Origin: CAYJVB01 sp964373575
Lineage (GTDB): Archaea; Aenigmatarchaeota; Aenigmatarchaeia; CG10238-14
Assembly (NCBI GenBank): GCA_964373575.1
Contig: CAYJVB010000023.1
Span: 1-12,036, forward strand
Length of the DNA: 12,036 nucleotides
Direction: 5' to 3'
The notes under the pieces are model-generated. The model had not been told where the DNA came from. It worked only from the letters and a program-made list of their open reading frames with translations, and made no database searches. Below, in pieces: positions 5,915 through 11,957 of the stretch (positions are counted from its first letter, which is position 1; each line of letters opens with the position of its first letter). Position numbers and translations under genes: made by a program.

Positions 5915-6160
5915 TCATCCATATAGTTCTAACTCATCTTCAGCTGCGGTTAGAGTTTCAGCCGAAGGATTATCGGCTTGTAAACTGTAGAGACGTACGA
6001 AATATCTTCTTTTGCCTCGTAGTTTTTCACCGCTAGCATAATATGAAGCCACTATAGAAAATTTGTTTTTATTATCAGGATCATAGACTTTTTGTTCTTC
6101 CTCTAAATCTACACCCTTTTTTAATCGTACATACTCGCTTAACTGAAATTTATGATCCAT
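5915..6160 (-). CDS. small putative SH3-like beta-barrel protein
   Basis: The 81-residue protein begins with a pattern common in small SH3-like barrels, FQLSEYVRLKKG (5-16), then strands around KFSIVASYY and RYFVRLYS, and an acidic end (AAEDELELYG). This resembles YodC/DUF2158-type barrels but is too weak for a firm call. The start is fixed by a strong SD, GGGAGGT, six bases before the ATG at 6160. That SD lies over the end of the upstream zinc-ribbon gene, whose stop is at 6165-6167, so translation is probably coupled. No signal peptide. Confidence 0.6.
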   Translation of the reverse strand: MDHKFQLSEYVRLKKGVDLEEEQKVYDPDNKNKFSIVASYYASGEKLRGKRRYFVRLYSLQADNPSAETLTAAEDELELYG

Positions 6161-6164
6161 GTGA

Positions 6165-6533
6165 TTACCTCCCAATCGGATTTAGTACATCTCTTGTACC
6201 TGATTCTATTTCACATTGTTTACATTGATAGTAAAAAATTATTTCTTCTATGGGTTTTGAAAGAGGTACAACTAACTGATTATGTTCGTCATCTTCAAGC
6301 ACATCTGTCATATATTTTTCATACATTATCCTTGCGCTTTGAAAAAGTTGTTTTGTCCAAGAACTTGAACCGATAAATCGTGCATTACAAACAGGACAAT
6401 AACCTTCTACTTCTGTGCCGACAGGGTAAGGATATTCGCTAGGGTCCAAGTCAGGGCCTTCATCGTAAAGATGGTCTCTTACATAGCGACCCAAATCAAG
6501 TGTTAGTTCAACCGGTACATATACTTTTCTCAT
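6165..6533 (-). CDS. small zinc-ribbon protein, unknown function
   Basis: The 122-residue protein has two CxxC knuckles, CPVC at 46-49 and CKQC at 104-107, which would form one zinc ribbon split by a helical insert (about 60-80) and an acidic loop. The N-terminus (VYVPVELTLDLGRYVRDHL) may form a separate strand-helix unit. No known family is recognised. The ATG at 6533 has an SD-like AAAGGTTG six bases upstream; a TTG nine bases further upstream is less likely. It is the second gene of a four-gene minus-strand cassette. Confidence 0.6.
   Translation of the reverse strand: MRKVYVPVELTLDLGRYVRDHLYDEGPDLDPSEYPYPVGTEVEGYCPVCNARFIGSSSWTKQLFQSARIMYEKYMTDVLEDDEHNQLVVPLSKPIEEIIFYYQCKQCEIESGTRDVLNPIGR
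6167..6173 (-). promoter_or_regulatory. strong Shine-Dalgarno of the SH3-like gene
   Basis: The minus strand reads GGGAGGT, six bases before the ATG at 6160. It overlaps the stop codon of the upstream gene and decides the start of the downstream one. Confidence 0.75.
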
Positions 6534-6539
6534 TTTATT

Positions 6540-6547
6540 CAACCTTT
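6540..6547 (-). promoter_or_regulatory. Shine-Dalgarno-like site of the zinc-ribbon gene
   Basis: The minus strand reads AAAGGTTG, six bases before the ATG at 6533. It favours that ATG over the upstream TTG at 6542. Confidence 0.5.
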
Positions 6548-6579
6548 ATTATTGGTTTTGCTTGTTATCCTAATCTTTT

Positions 6580-6840
6580 TTATGACGCTAACCTAGCACT
6601 CATTGACGCTCCTTTCTGACAGCTATTGCACATTCTCAACATATTTCTAACGTTATCACTCCAAAATTCTGTGAGGGCTACATCTTTCATGCAAACCAGT
6701 TTCAAGCACTTATCACAAGTCCTTTGACAGTTTACGCACGTTCTATCCTTACAAACATCGCAAACAGCTCTAGTCATTGTAATGTCTACGTTTGCTAGGC
6801 ACACCCCACATTCCATTGCATTTAGTTGATATCCCAACAT
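6580..6840 (-). CDS. cysteine-rich (CxxC-repeat) zinc-binding protein
   Basis: This is an 86-residue protein with eleven cysteines, ten of them in five CxxC pairs (11/14, 27/30, 35/38, 42/45, 71/74), plus C50. The dense middle part (27-50) recalls cross-brace zinc folds such as RING, B-box or FYVE, with two metal ions likely. The fold and partners are not identifiable by eye; no enzyme motif is seen. The start has an SD, GAGGT, seven bases before the ATG. It is the first gene of the four-gene minus-strand cassette and is divergent from lrp, sharing a 126-base promoter region with it. Confidence 0.65.
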   Translation of the reverse strand: MLGYQLNAMECGVCLANVDITMTRAVCDVCKDRTCVNCQRTCDKCLKLVCMKDVALTEFWSDNVRNMLRMCNSCQKGASMSARLAS

Positions 6841-6847
6841 TTTTGTT

Positions 6848-6852
6848 ACCTC
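6848..6852 (-). promoter_or_regulatory. Shine-Dalgarno of the cysteine-rich gene
   Basis: The minus strand reads GAGGT followed by seven bases and the ATG at 6840. The first gene of a transcript having an SD contrasts with the neighbouring leaderless-looking genes. Confidence 0.6.
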
Positions 6853-6860
6853 TTCGTAGT

Positions 6861-6870
6861 GATTATATTT
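6861..6870 (-). promoter_or_regulatory. possible TATA box of the tiny-gene cassette
   Basis: The minus strand reads AAATATAATC at 21-30 bases before the ATG at 6840. A second AT-rich candidate lies around 6876-6882. Because the gene has an SD, the true box may be further upstream than this one. Confidence 0.3.
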
Positions 6871-6917
6871 CTACTCATATACTGTTTCGAAAGATATTAA
6901 GCCTTTCTATAATCTTG

Positions 6918-6925
6918 TCTTAAGA
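6918..6925. promoter_or_regulatory. palindrome TCTTAAGA upstream of lrp
   Basis: This perfect 8-base palindrome lies just upstream of the lrp TATA box. It shares the TCTTAA half-site with the longer palindrome at 6949-6963, starting 31 bases apart (about three helical turns). It may be one of two operator sites for the Lrp-type protein encoded downstream. Confidence 0.4.
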
Positions 6926-6936
6926 AAATCGAAAAG

Positions 6937-6944
6937 TTTAAATA
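6937..6944 (+). promoter_or_regulatory. BRE/TATA promoter of the lrp gene
   Basis: CGAAAAGTTTAAATAC is a textbook archaeal promoter: a purine-rich BRE followed by the TATA box TTTAAATA. The box centre is about 26 bases before the ATG at 6967, fitting a leaderless transcript. It probably also drives glyS. Confidence 0.65.
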
Positions 6945-6948
6945 CTTA

Positions 6949-6963
6949 TCTTAATAATTAAGA
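6949..6963. promoter_or_regulatory. 15-base palindrome between lrp TATA box and start codon
   Basis: TCTTAATAATTAAGA has perfect 7-base arms around one central base. A regulator bound here would block RNA polymerase at the start site, the usual arrangement for autorepression by archaeal Lrp-type proteins. Binding itself is inferred. Confidence 0.5.
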
Positions 6964-6966
6964 TTC

Positions 6967-7452
6967 ATGGTTGAGAAAAAAGAAGAAAATCTTAAAAATC
7001 TAGATGAAAAGGATAAGAAGATACTAGAGATGCTTCAGTATGATAGTAGAAAGTCTTTAACAGAGCTCGCTAGACAGGTTAAGCTATCTATTGATTCGAC
7101 GCATAAGAGACTGAAACGGCTGAAAAATAATGGAATATTATATTTTCGTGGATTAGTCAATCCTGCAAAAATTGGCTATCCTATGGTGACTGATATATAT
7201 ATTAAACTTCAAAACACTACAGAAGAGGATTATCATAAATTTATTAATTATCTTCAAAAACATCCGAGAGTCACGACTCTATTATCTGTGATGGGCGATT
7301 ACGATTTGATTTGTGTCATAATGACAACAGATGCCTTAGAATTAGAAGAGATCACAAGAAAAATTAGACAAACATTTAGTCATTTAATATCAGACTGGAA
7401 GTCCCTTTTTGTAGTCAAAGTACATAAGTTTGAGGAATATACATTTGTTTAA
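6967..7452 (+). CDS. Lrp/AsnC-family transcriptional regulator
   Basis: This is a 161-residue DNA-binding regulator. The N-terminal winged helix-turn-helix (about 12-60) begins with the family's LDEKDKKILEML (12-23) and includes LTELARQVKLSIDSTHKRLKR (31-51; recognition helix about 41-51). The C-terminal RAM domain (about 70-155) contains the typical VMGDYDLICVI (108-118), which forms the oligomer interface and amino-acid ligand pocket. Length and order are normal for the family. The effector cannot be told. Its promoter contains two TCTTAA palindromes that may be its own binding sites. glyS follows after 30 bases, so this regulator may control glycyl-tRNA charging, and also the divergent tiny-gene cassette. 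Confidence 0.9.
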   Translation: MVEKKEENLKNLDEKDKKILEMLQYDSRKSLTELARQVKLSIDSTHKRLKRLKNNGILYFRGLVNPAKIGYPMVTDIYIKLQNTTEEDYHKFINYLQKHPRVTTLLSVMGDYDLICVIMTTDALELEEITRKIRQTFSHLISDWKSLFVVKVHKFEEYTFV

Positions 7453-7482
7453 TTTCATAATACTATATTATGGTTCGGTGCT

Positions 7483-8967
7483 ATGCCAAAATTAGAAGAA
7501 ATCCAAAAAATCTGTTTGAATAGAGCAATTGTTTATCCTACAGCTGAAATTTATTCTACCATCAGCGGTTTTTGGGATTATGGTCCTGTTGGGGTGTTAT
7601 TGAAAAGAAAGTTCATTGAATACTGGAGAAAATATTTCGTTAAATCCGAGGGTAATATTGTTGAAATTGATGGTTCTTTATTATTACCTGAAAAAGTATT
7701 GCAGGCTTCCGGTCATGTTGATTCATTCGTTGACCCTGTGACACAATGTGATAAATGCAAAAGCATGCACCGAGCAGACCATTTAATAGAAGAAAAAACT
7801 GGGAAATTCGTTGAAGGAAAATCACCGAAAGAATTAACAGAGATTATTAGAAAGGAAAAACTAATCTGTCCTAAATGTACAGGAAAGCTAAGCGATGTAA
7901 GAGTCTTTCATCTTATGTTTAAAACAAATGTTAGTCCTACAGGAAGTCAAACAGCTTATTTGAGACCTGAAAGTGCACAAAATATTTTCACTTCATTTAA
8001 CAGAGTTTTTAGATCTAGTAGATCTAAACTTCCATGTGGTATAGCACAAGTTGGTTGGGCTTTCAGAAACGAAATTTCGCCAAGACATTTCTTAGTAAGA
8101 GTCAGAGGATTTAATCAAATGGAAATTGAAATGTTTTTTGATCCTAATAATTCTAAATGTCCGAGATTTGATGAGATTAAAAACAAGAAATTTAGAATTC
8201 TGACTAGAGAAGCGCAGAAGAAAAAAGTAAAACAAATAGAAGTTACAGCCGATGAAGCGATAAGGAAAAAATTAGTTCCAAACGAATGGATGGCTTATTT
8301 TCTTGCAAAAGAATTTGAATTCTATAAATCTCTTGGAATTCCTGAAACTGCTTTGAGATTCAGACATATGCTTGAAGAAGAAACACCCCATTATAGCGGT
8401 GGAAACTTCGATCTAGAAATTGATTTTGAAAATATTGGATGGAAAGAAACGGTTGGTAATGCATACAGAACTGATTATGACTTGAAAAAACACTCAAAAC
8501 ATTCTGGTGTAGATTTGTCTGTTGCTTTGAATGATGGAAAAAAAGTTTTGCCTCATGTTGTTGAACCTTCATTTGGAGTAGAGAGAACAATAGCAGGAAT
8601 TCTGTTGCATACTTTTGTTGAAGATAAAAAAAGAGGATGGAATTGGTTTAGATTTCCTATCAACATAGCTCCTTATTTAGCTGGTGTTTTCCCTCTAGTC
8701 AACAAGGATAAGCTGCCAGAAAAAGCAGAAGATGTATATAAAGCACTTAGCAGACATTTTGATGTCTTCTATGATGAATCAGGTTCTATTGGTAAAAGAT
8801 ATGCTAGGGCGGATGAGATAGGAACACCCTTTTCTATTACAGTTGATCACCAGACTTTACAGGACGATACAGTAACCATTAGAAATAGAGATACTACAAA
8901 ACAAGTTAGGGTTAGTATTGATGACTTAGAATCTTTTCTAGAAAAAATGTTGAAAAATTTCAAATAA
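7483..8967 (+). CDS. glyS: glycyl-tRNA synthetase, archaeal/eukaryotic class II type
   Basis: It charges tRNA-Gly with glycine in the cytosol. Visible parts: the N-terminal class II signature SGFWDYGPVG (28-37), a zinc-binding insertion with C89/C92 and C129/C132, AYLRPESAQNIF (158-169) in the active site, motif 2 FRNEISPR (194-201), motif 3 FGVERTI (364-370), and an anticodon-binding domain from about 393 (IAPYLAGVFPL). At 494 residues it is somewhat shorter than many archaeal homologues but all core motifs are present. The ATG is preceded by GGTG four bases upstream, and the only AT-rich box nearby is too close, so it is probably co-transcribed with lrp. A broken 5' duplicate lies at 3899. 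The 3' end overlaps the stop of the convergent membrane-protein gene by 8 bases. Confidence 0.97.
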   Translation: MPKLEEIQKICLNRAIVYPTAEIYSTISGFWDYGPVGVLLKRKFIEYWRKYFVKSEGNIVEIDGSLLLPEKVLQASGHVDSFVDPVTQCDKCKSMHRADHLIEEKTGKFVEGKSPKELTEIIRKEKLICPKCTGKLSDVRVFHLMFKTNVSPTGSQTAYLRPESAQNIFTSFNRVFRSSRSKLPCGIAQVGWAFRNEISPRHFLVRVRGFNQMEIEMFFDPNNSKCPRFDEIKNKKFRILTREAQKKKVKQIEVTADEAIRKKLVPNEWMAYFLAKEFEFYKSLGIPETALRFRHMLEEETPHYSGGNFDLEIDFENIGWKETVGNAYRTDYDLKKHSKHSGVDLSVALNDGKKVLPHVVEPSFGVERTIAGILLHTFVEDKKRGWNWFRFPINIAPYLAGVFPLVNKDKLPEKAEDVYKALSRHFDVFYDESGSIGKRYARADEIGTPFSITVDHQTLQDDTVTIRNRDTTKQVRVSIDDLESFLEKMLKNFK

Positions 8968-9439
8968 CATTTTGTTTTCTATGAGGCATAGCTATAACAG
9001 CTATCACTAATATTGTCATTAACGTAATTCCTAGAGGTAAATTAGCTACTGTAGGAGATATTACTTTAGCTGTAGTTTCGTCTGAAATAAACAAAAAACT
9101 ACCCAAACCTACTAAAGCCAATATTATGATGACAGCTGTGGCTAAAGAATGTGTTTGTCTCGCTCTATTTAATTGTTCTTTGTCTCCTCTCCCAGCTCCA
9201 ATTCTTGCCGCATATTGCATGACGATTTCACGGATTCCCCTAACTATTCTTTCTGATTCTTCAGCATTTGCATTAGATAATTCGCGCAGATATTGTCTTT
9301 CATGCGCAAGTGATTGATAATGTTGAAGGAAATGGTCTACATACGCAGCCATTTCTAACATGGCACCTTGATAACCATTATGAATTGCCGTTTCCATTTT
9401 TCTTAAATAATCCAAGGCTTTATCTACATAAGTTGTCAT
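8960..9439 (-). CDS. small membrane protein with helical cytosolic domain, unknown function
   Basis: The 159-residue protein has a soluble, mostly helical N-terminal part (1-96) rich in Glu, Arg, Gln and Ala, with coiled-coil-like stretches, then two transmembrane helices (about 98-118 and 133-151) and a short basic tail MPHRKQ. Basic residues before the first helix and after the second suggest both ends are inside the cell, with a short outside loop containing DETTAK. No family is recognised. The ATG at 9439 lies about 26 bases after a clear TATA box. Its last bases overlap the end of glyS on the other strand. Confidence 0.65.
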   Translation of the reverse strand: MTTYVDKALDYLRKMETAIHNGYQGAMLEMAAYVDHFLQHYQSLAHERQYLRELSNANAEESERIVRGIREIVMQYAARIGAGRGDKEQLNRARQTHSLATAVIIILALVGLGSFLFISDETTAKVISPTVANLPLGITLMTILVIAVIAMPHRKQNVI

Positions 9440-9459
9440 TAATTAATTTTTATTTTCTT

Positions 9460-9469
9460 TTTATAAAAA
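9460..9469 (-). promoter_or_regulatory. TATA box of the membrane-protein gene
   Basis: The minus strand reads CTTTTTATAAA, centred about 26 bases before the ATG at 9439, predicting a leaderless message. Confidence 0.5.
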
Positions 9470-9532
9470 GATTCTAATTTTGTTGAAATGTCCAATTACA
9501 TAGAGGGTACAAATTACAGCTAACCAAAGAGG

Positions 9533-9539
9533 TTTTAAG
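9533..9539 (+). promoter_or_regulatory. TATA-like box of the inositol-monophosphatase-family gene
   Basis: GGTTTTAAGC predicts transcription start near 9560-9566, only a few bases before the TTG start at 9568. This supports the TTG as the real start and resembles the GCTTAAA-type elements elsewhere in the window. Confidence 0.4.
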
Positions 9540-9567
9540 CTTTAACTGCATAATTAAACCATCCTTC

Positions 9568-10425
9568 TTGTGTGATAGCTTGACAAACCCACAATCTTTT
9601 GAAGAGCGACTTTTTGTAATGGCTGATGCTGTAGTTGCTGCTGGAAAAGTCATACGAAATCTCAGAAATCCTATGTTACTGCAATTAAAAGTTTCAGATA
9701 TGGTTACTGAAGCAGATATTTTATCAGCTAGAATTATTGAAGAGACGCTAAGAAGAATATATCCTAATGATGCTATTAGTGCGGAAGATAGAGAACATCT
9801 GAGTGGAACAAGTGGTTATGAATATATTGTTGATCCTATTGATGGAACTAAAAACTATTTCATGAATCCTATGCAAGTACCAATGTATTCAGTATCAATA
9901 GCTTTACGATATGGGGATCAAATTGTTGCTGGTGTTGTTTTTCATCCGCCTGTAGGAGATTTGTATTATGCAATCATAGGTGGAGGAAGTTTTGGAATCA
10001 GTATTTCCAATCAAGATATTGTTCTAGAAGAATTGAGAAGCTTGATGGCATCAGCTAAAGAATTAAATGTGAGAAACCAAAAAACTGAAATACCACAAAT
10101 TTTGTTTGAAACCCCATCAAATAGGTTACCTCGTCAATTGCAAGATACGTATTGGCGACAGATAGCAGAGATTAATAGAACTTATCGAACTAGGGCTTTA
10201 GGTTGCGGTTCATTGTCGATATGTTATGTTGCTGGTTGCAATGATATAGCAGCTGCTGTTGATTTCAGTGGAACAACTAAGCCATATGATGTTTTAGCTG
10301 CTGAGTTAATCGCTAGAGAAAGTGGTGCTACTGTAAAATATTTACCTATTCCACACTCTGAGACAGTAAGATATGTTGTTGCAAAACCAGATATCTGGGA
10401 AGGAATAAGAAATATTGTTGTCTAA
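9568..10425 (+). CDS. inositol monophosphatase-family phosphatase
   Basis: This is a lithium-sensitive-phosphatase-fold enzyme that removes phosphate from inositol phosphate, fructose bisphosphate or a related sugar phosphate; archaeal members often act on both. Metal-binding motifs are in order: KVSDMVTEAD at 41-50, SAED at 71-74 (usually SEE), DPIDGTKNY at 89-97 with D89, D92 and T94, and KPYDVLAAELIARESGA at 238-254, where D241 is the last ligand and Y replaces the usual W. GSLSICYVAGCNDIA at 214-228 is also typical. The 285-residue length is slightly above average. The start is taken as TTG 9568 because the TATA box fits it; TTG 9580 or ATG 9619 would trim the N-terminal helix. Substrate preference is not decidable. 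No neighbour shares its pathway. Confidence 0.85.
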   Translation: MCDSLTNPQSFEERLFVMADAVVAAGKVIRNLRNPMLLQLKVSDMVTEADILSARIIEETLRRIYPNDAISAEDREHLSGTSGYEYIVDPIDGTKNYFMNPMQVPMYSVSIALRYGDQIVAGVVFHPPVGDLYYAIIGGGSFGISISNQDIVLEELRSLMASAKELNVRNQKTEIPQILFETPSNRLPRQLQDTYWRQIAEINRTYRTRALGCGSLSICYVAGCNDIAAAVDFSGTTKPYDVLAAELIARESGATVKYLPIPHSETVRYVVAKPDIWEGIRNIVV

Positions 10426-10426
10426 T

Positions 10427-10942
10427 CTATTCAATCAATATCTTAGAAGTAGACGGTAATTTTGTTATGGCTCTTCTCAATGCATTTTTGCCATGCTCGA
10501 TATTATTTTTGTTCAGCTTTAAAACAAACAAGTTCATTCCATCTTTCGTTATCACAGCTCTGCCTTTAGGTTTGCCAAAGGCTTTTCTCATACCCATCGA
10601 GAATCTGTCTGCACCTGCACCTGTAGCTAATGTGTGCTCTCGCAATACTTGATGGGGATAGACAAGAAGTTTCATGAAGTAGTTATCAATACCTATAGAC
10701 TTTTCAAGATATTTATTAGCGACAATCCTTGCTGATTCTAAGGCATTCTCCCTTAACTGGAAGTGGCCATTAATCGTGAGATATATTGTCGTATCGAACT
10801 CTTTTGTCCTGCTGCCCATCTCAAATATATGTATTTTAGGATAAGGAACACCGACCACATAACTTTTCTTCGGTTTAGTTATGGATATTCTTGTCCACGG
10901 CCTTTTGATTCTTCTAACTGCTCTTCCAGGTCTCAATGCCAT
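10427..10942 (-). CDS. rpl10e: large-subunit ribosomal protein L10e (uL16 family)
   Basis: This is the archaeal/eukaryotic L10e protein of the 50S central protuberance, counterpart of bacterial L16. The chosen ATG gives 171 residues beginning MALRPGRAVRRI, the standard N-terminus of the family. Further conserved parts are the HQVLREH stretch, TGAGADRFSMGMRKAFGKPKG and the C-terminal HGKNALRRA segment. An in-frame ATG at 10966 would add eight non-family residues; the promoter at 10974-10982 predicts transcription to begin near 10950, downstream of that ATG, so it is rejected. The stop lies 1 base after the stop of the convergent phosphatase gene. Confidence 0.95.
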   Translation of the reverse strand: MALRPGRAVRRIKRPWTRISITKPKKSYVVGVPYPKIHIFEMGSRTKEFDTTIYLTINGHFQLRENALESARIVANKYLEKSIGIDNYFMKLLVYPHQVLREHTLATGAGADRFSMGMRKAFGKPKGRAVITKDGMNLFVLKLNKNNIEHGKNALRRAITKLPSTSKILIE

Positions 10943-10973
10943 AGCAATCACTTTAGTTAAGAACATTATAATT

Positions 10974-10982
10974 TTTAAGCAT
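10974..10982 (-). promoter_or_regulatory. promoter of the L10e gene
   Basis: The minus strand reads GGAAATGCTTAAAAATT. The ATGCTTAAA core matches the elements at 2450 and 3860. The predicted start near 10950 fits a short leader before the ATG at 10942. Confidence 0.5.
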
Positions 10983-10995
10983 TTCCAATCATCTA

Positions 10996-11007
10996 TTTAT
11001 TATTAAA
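10996..11007 (+). promoter_or_regulatory. TATA-like box of the receiver-like gene
   Basis: TTTATTATTAAA is centred about 25 bases before the ATG at 11026, with no SD between them. It is divergent from the L10e promoter 14 bases away. Confidence 0.35.
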
Positions 11008-11025
11008 TCTTCATTAATTTTTTTT

Positions 11026-11376
11026 ATGTCAAAGGTTCTTTTCTTGCTTTATGGTCTATCAGATCTTTATGTTGGACAGGCTATTAGAAAATTGGAAGAG
11101 ATCAGATATGAAGTTGAACCTAGATCTGCTGAAAAACTATTAACTAGTGAATTTAGTGATTATGATTTAATTGTGTTAGAGGCTTCTGGGGGCAGCAGAG
11201 ATTATGCATTCGAAGCAGCAGTTGGAAGTGGAAGACCTGTGTTGGTATTTTCAATAAAAGGAACTGCCGATGCAGGCATGTATAAGAGAATGGGTGCTGC
11301 AGATGTCTTTACTCTTTATGATTTGAATAATAATACTAATTTTTTGGCTTATTTAAGTGCTGACAAGGCTATCTGA
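11026..11376 (+). CDS. small receiver-like (CheY-fold) protein lacking the phospho-aspartate
   Basis: No family is certain, but the 116-residue protein follows the alternating strand/helix order of a response-regulator receiver: strand KVLFLLY (3-9), strand DLIVLEA (47-53), strand PVLVFS (71-76) and GMYKRMGAADVFTLYD (84-99), which resembles the end of CheY-like domains. The phosphoacceptor aspartate position is E52, the N-terminal acidic pair is not present, and the usual late lysine is missing. It would therefore be a pseudo-receiver, not phosphorylated, perhaps a protein-interaction module. Another small Rossmann-like fold is possible. No kinase or output domain is nearby. Its last 28 bases overlap the end of the convergent Nudix gene. 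Confidence 0.55.
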   Translation: MSKVLFLLYGLSDLYVGQAIRKLEEIRYEVEPRSAEKLLTSEFSDYDLIVLEASGGSRDYAFEAAVGSGRPVLVFSIKGTADAGMYKRMGAADVFTLYDLNNNTNFLAYLSADKAI

Positions 11377-11957
11377 CTCCAACCTTCCATTTCAAAATCT
11401 TTGTTTTTCATCATTTCATCTATTTCTTCATACGAGACTAACAAGCCGGTTTCTATCTCCTTGCTATTTGGTTTAACTTTTCCATCTACCTCAATTACAT
11501 ATAAAATTCCGAAATGGACTTTTCCAACAGCATTACTATCGTCGTTGATATAGCCTAGAATTTTTAATTTTTGTTTTCCTTTTATTTTAATTTCTTCAGA
11601 TATCTCTCTCATTAGGCTAGATTGAATAGGATTAGCAGTTTTATTATCAATCTTCTCTATATGGCCACCAATGCCGATTGACCATTTTCCTTGCAGTCGT
11701 TTTTCCTGATATTTTTCTACTTTTGAGGCCCTTCTATAAAGAAATATTTTCTTTTGTTTAGGACTTGTGATAACGACATAAGCAACTGGTTGTTTAAAAT
11801 TTACATTGGTTTCAGCTTCACTTCTTTTGAGAAAATGACGGTGATTCAAAATTCTGCTTTCGAAGTCAACATCTTTATGGGGCTTAAAGCCTTGGAAAGA
11901 GTCGCCTCTGAATAATTCGGATCTCTCGATTACCATTATTGATTGATCGTTTTTCAT
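11349..11957 (-). CDS. Nudix hydrolase, COG4112 (predicted MutT-family phosphoesterase) type
   Basis: Nudix enzymes cleave nucleoside diphosphates linked to another moiety. The box is GGHIEKID at 97-104 followed by REISEE at 117-122, with a longer loop than the canonical GX5EX7REUXEEXGU spacing. The preceding KRLQGKWSIGIGG (87-98) and the N-terminal IMVIERSELF and SFQGFKP are typical, from memory, of the COG4112 group, which keeps this longer loop. Substrate unknown. I chose ATG 11957 (202 residues) because family similarity begins there; the frame stays open to the window edge, with a GTG at 12029 that would add 24 residues containing CRIC, so the true 5' end may lie further upstream. The gene converges on the receiver-like gene and overlaps it by 28 bases. 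Confidence 0.8.
   Translation of the reverse strand: MKNDQSIMVIERSELFRGDSFQGFKPHKDVDFESRILNHRHFLKRSEAETNVNFKQPVAYVVITSPKQKKIFLYRRASKVEKYQEKRLQGKWSIGIGGHIEKIDNKTANPIQSSLMREISEEIKIKGKQKLKILGYINDDSNAVGKVHFGILYVIEVDGKVKPNSKEIETGLLVSYEEIDEMMKNKDFEMEGWSQIALSALK

Noticed and set aside
10943..10966. Upstream ATG extending L10e by eight residues
   Set aside because: The family starts at MALRP and the promoter would begin transcription downstream of this ATG.
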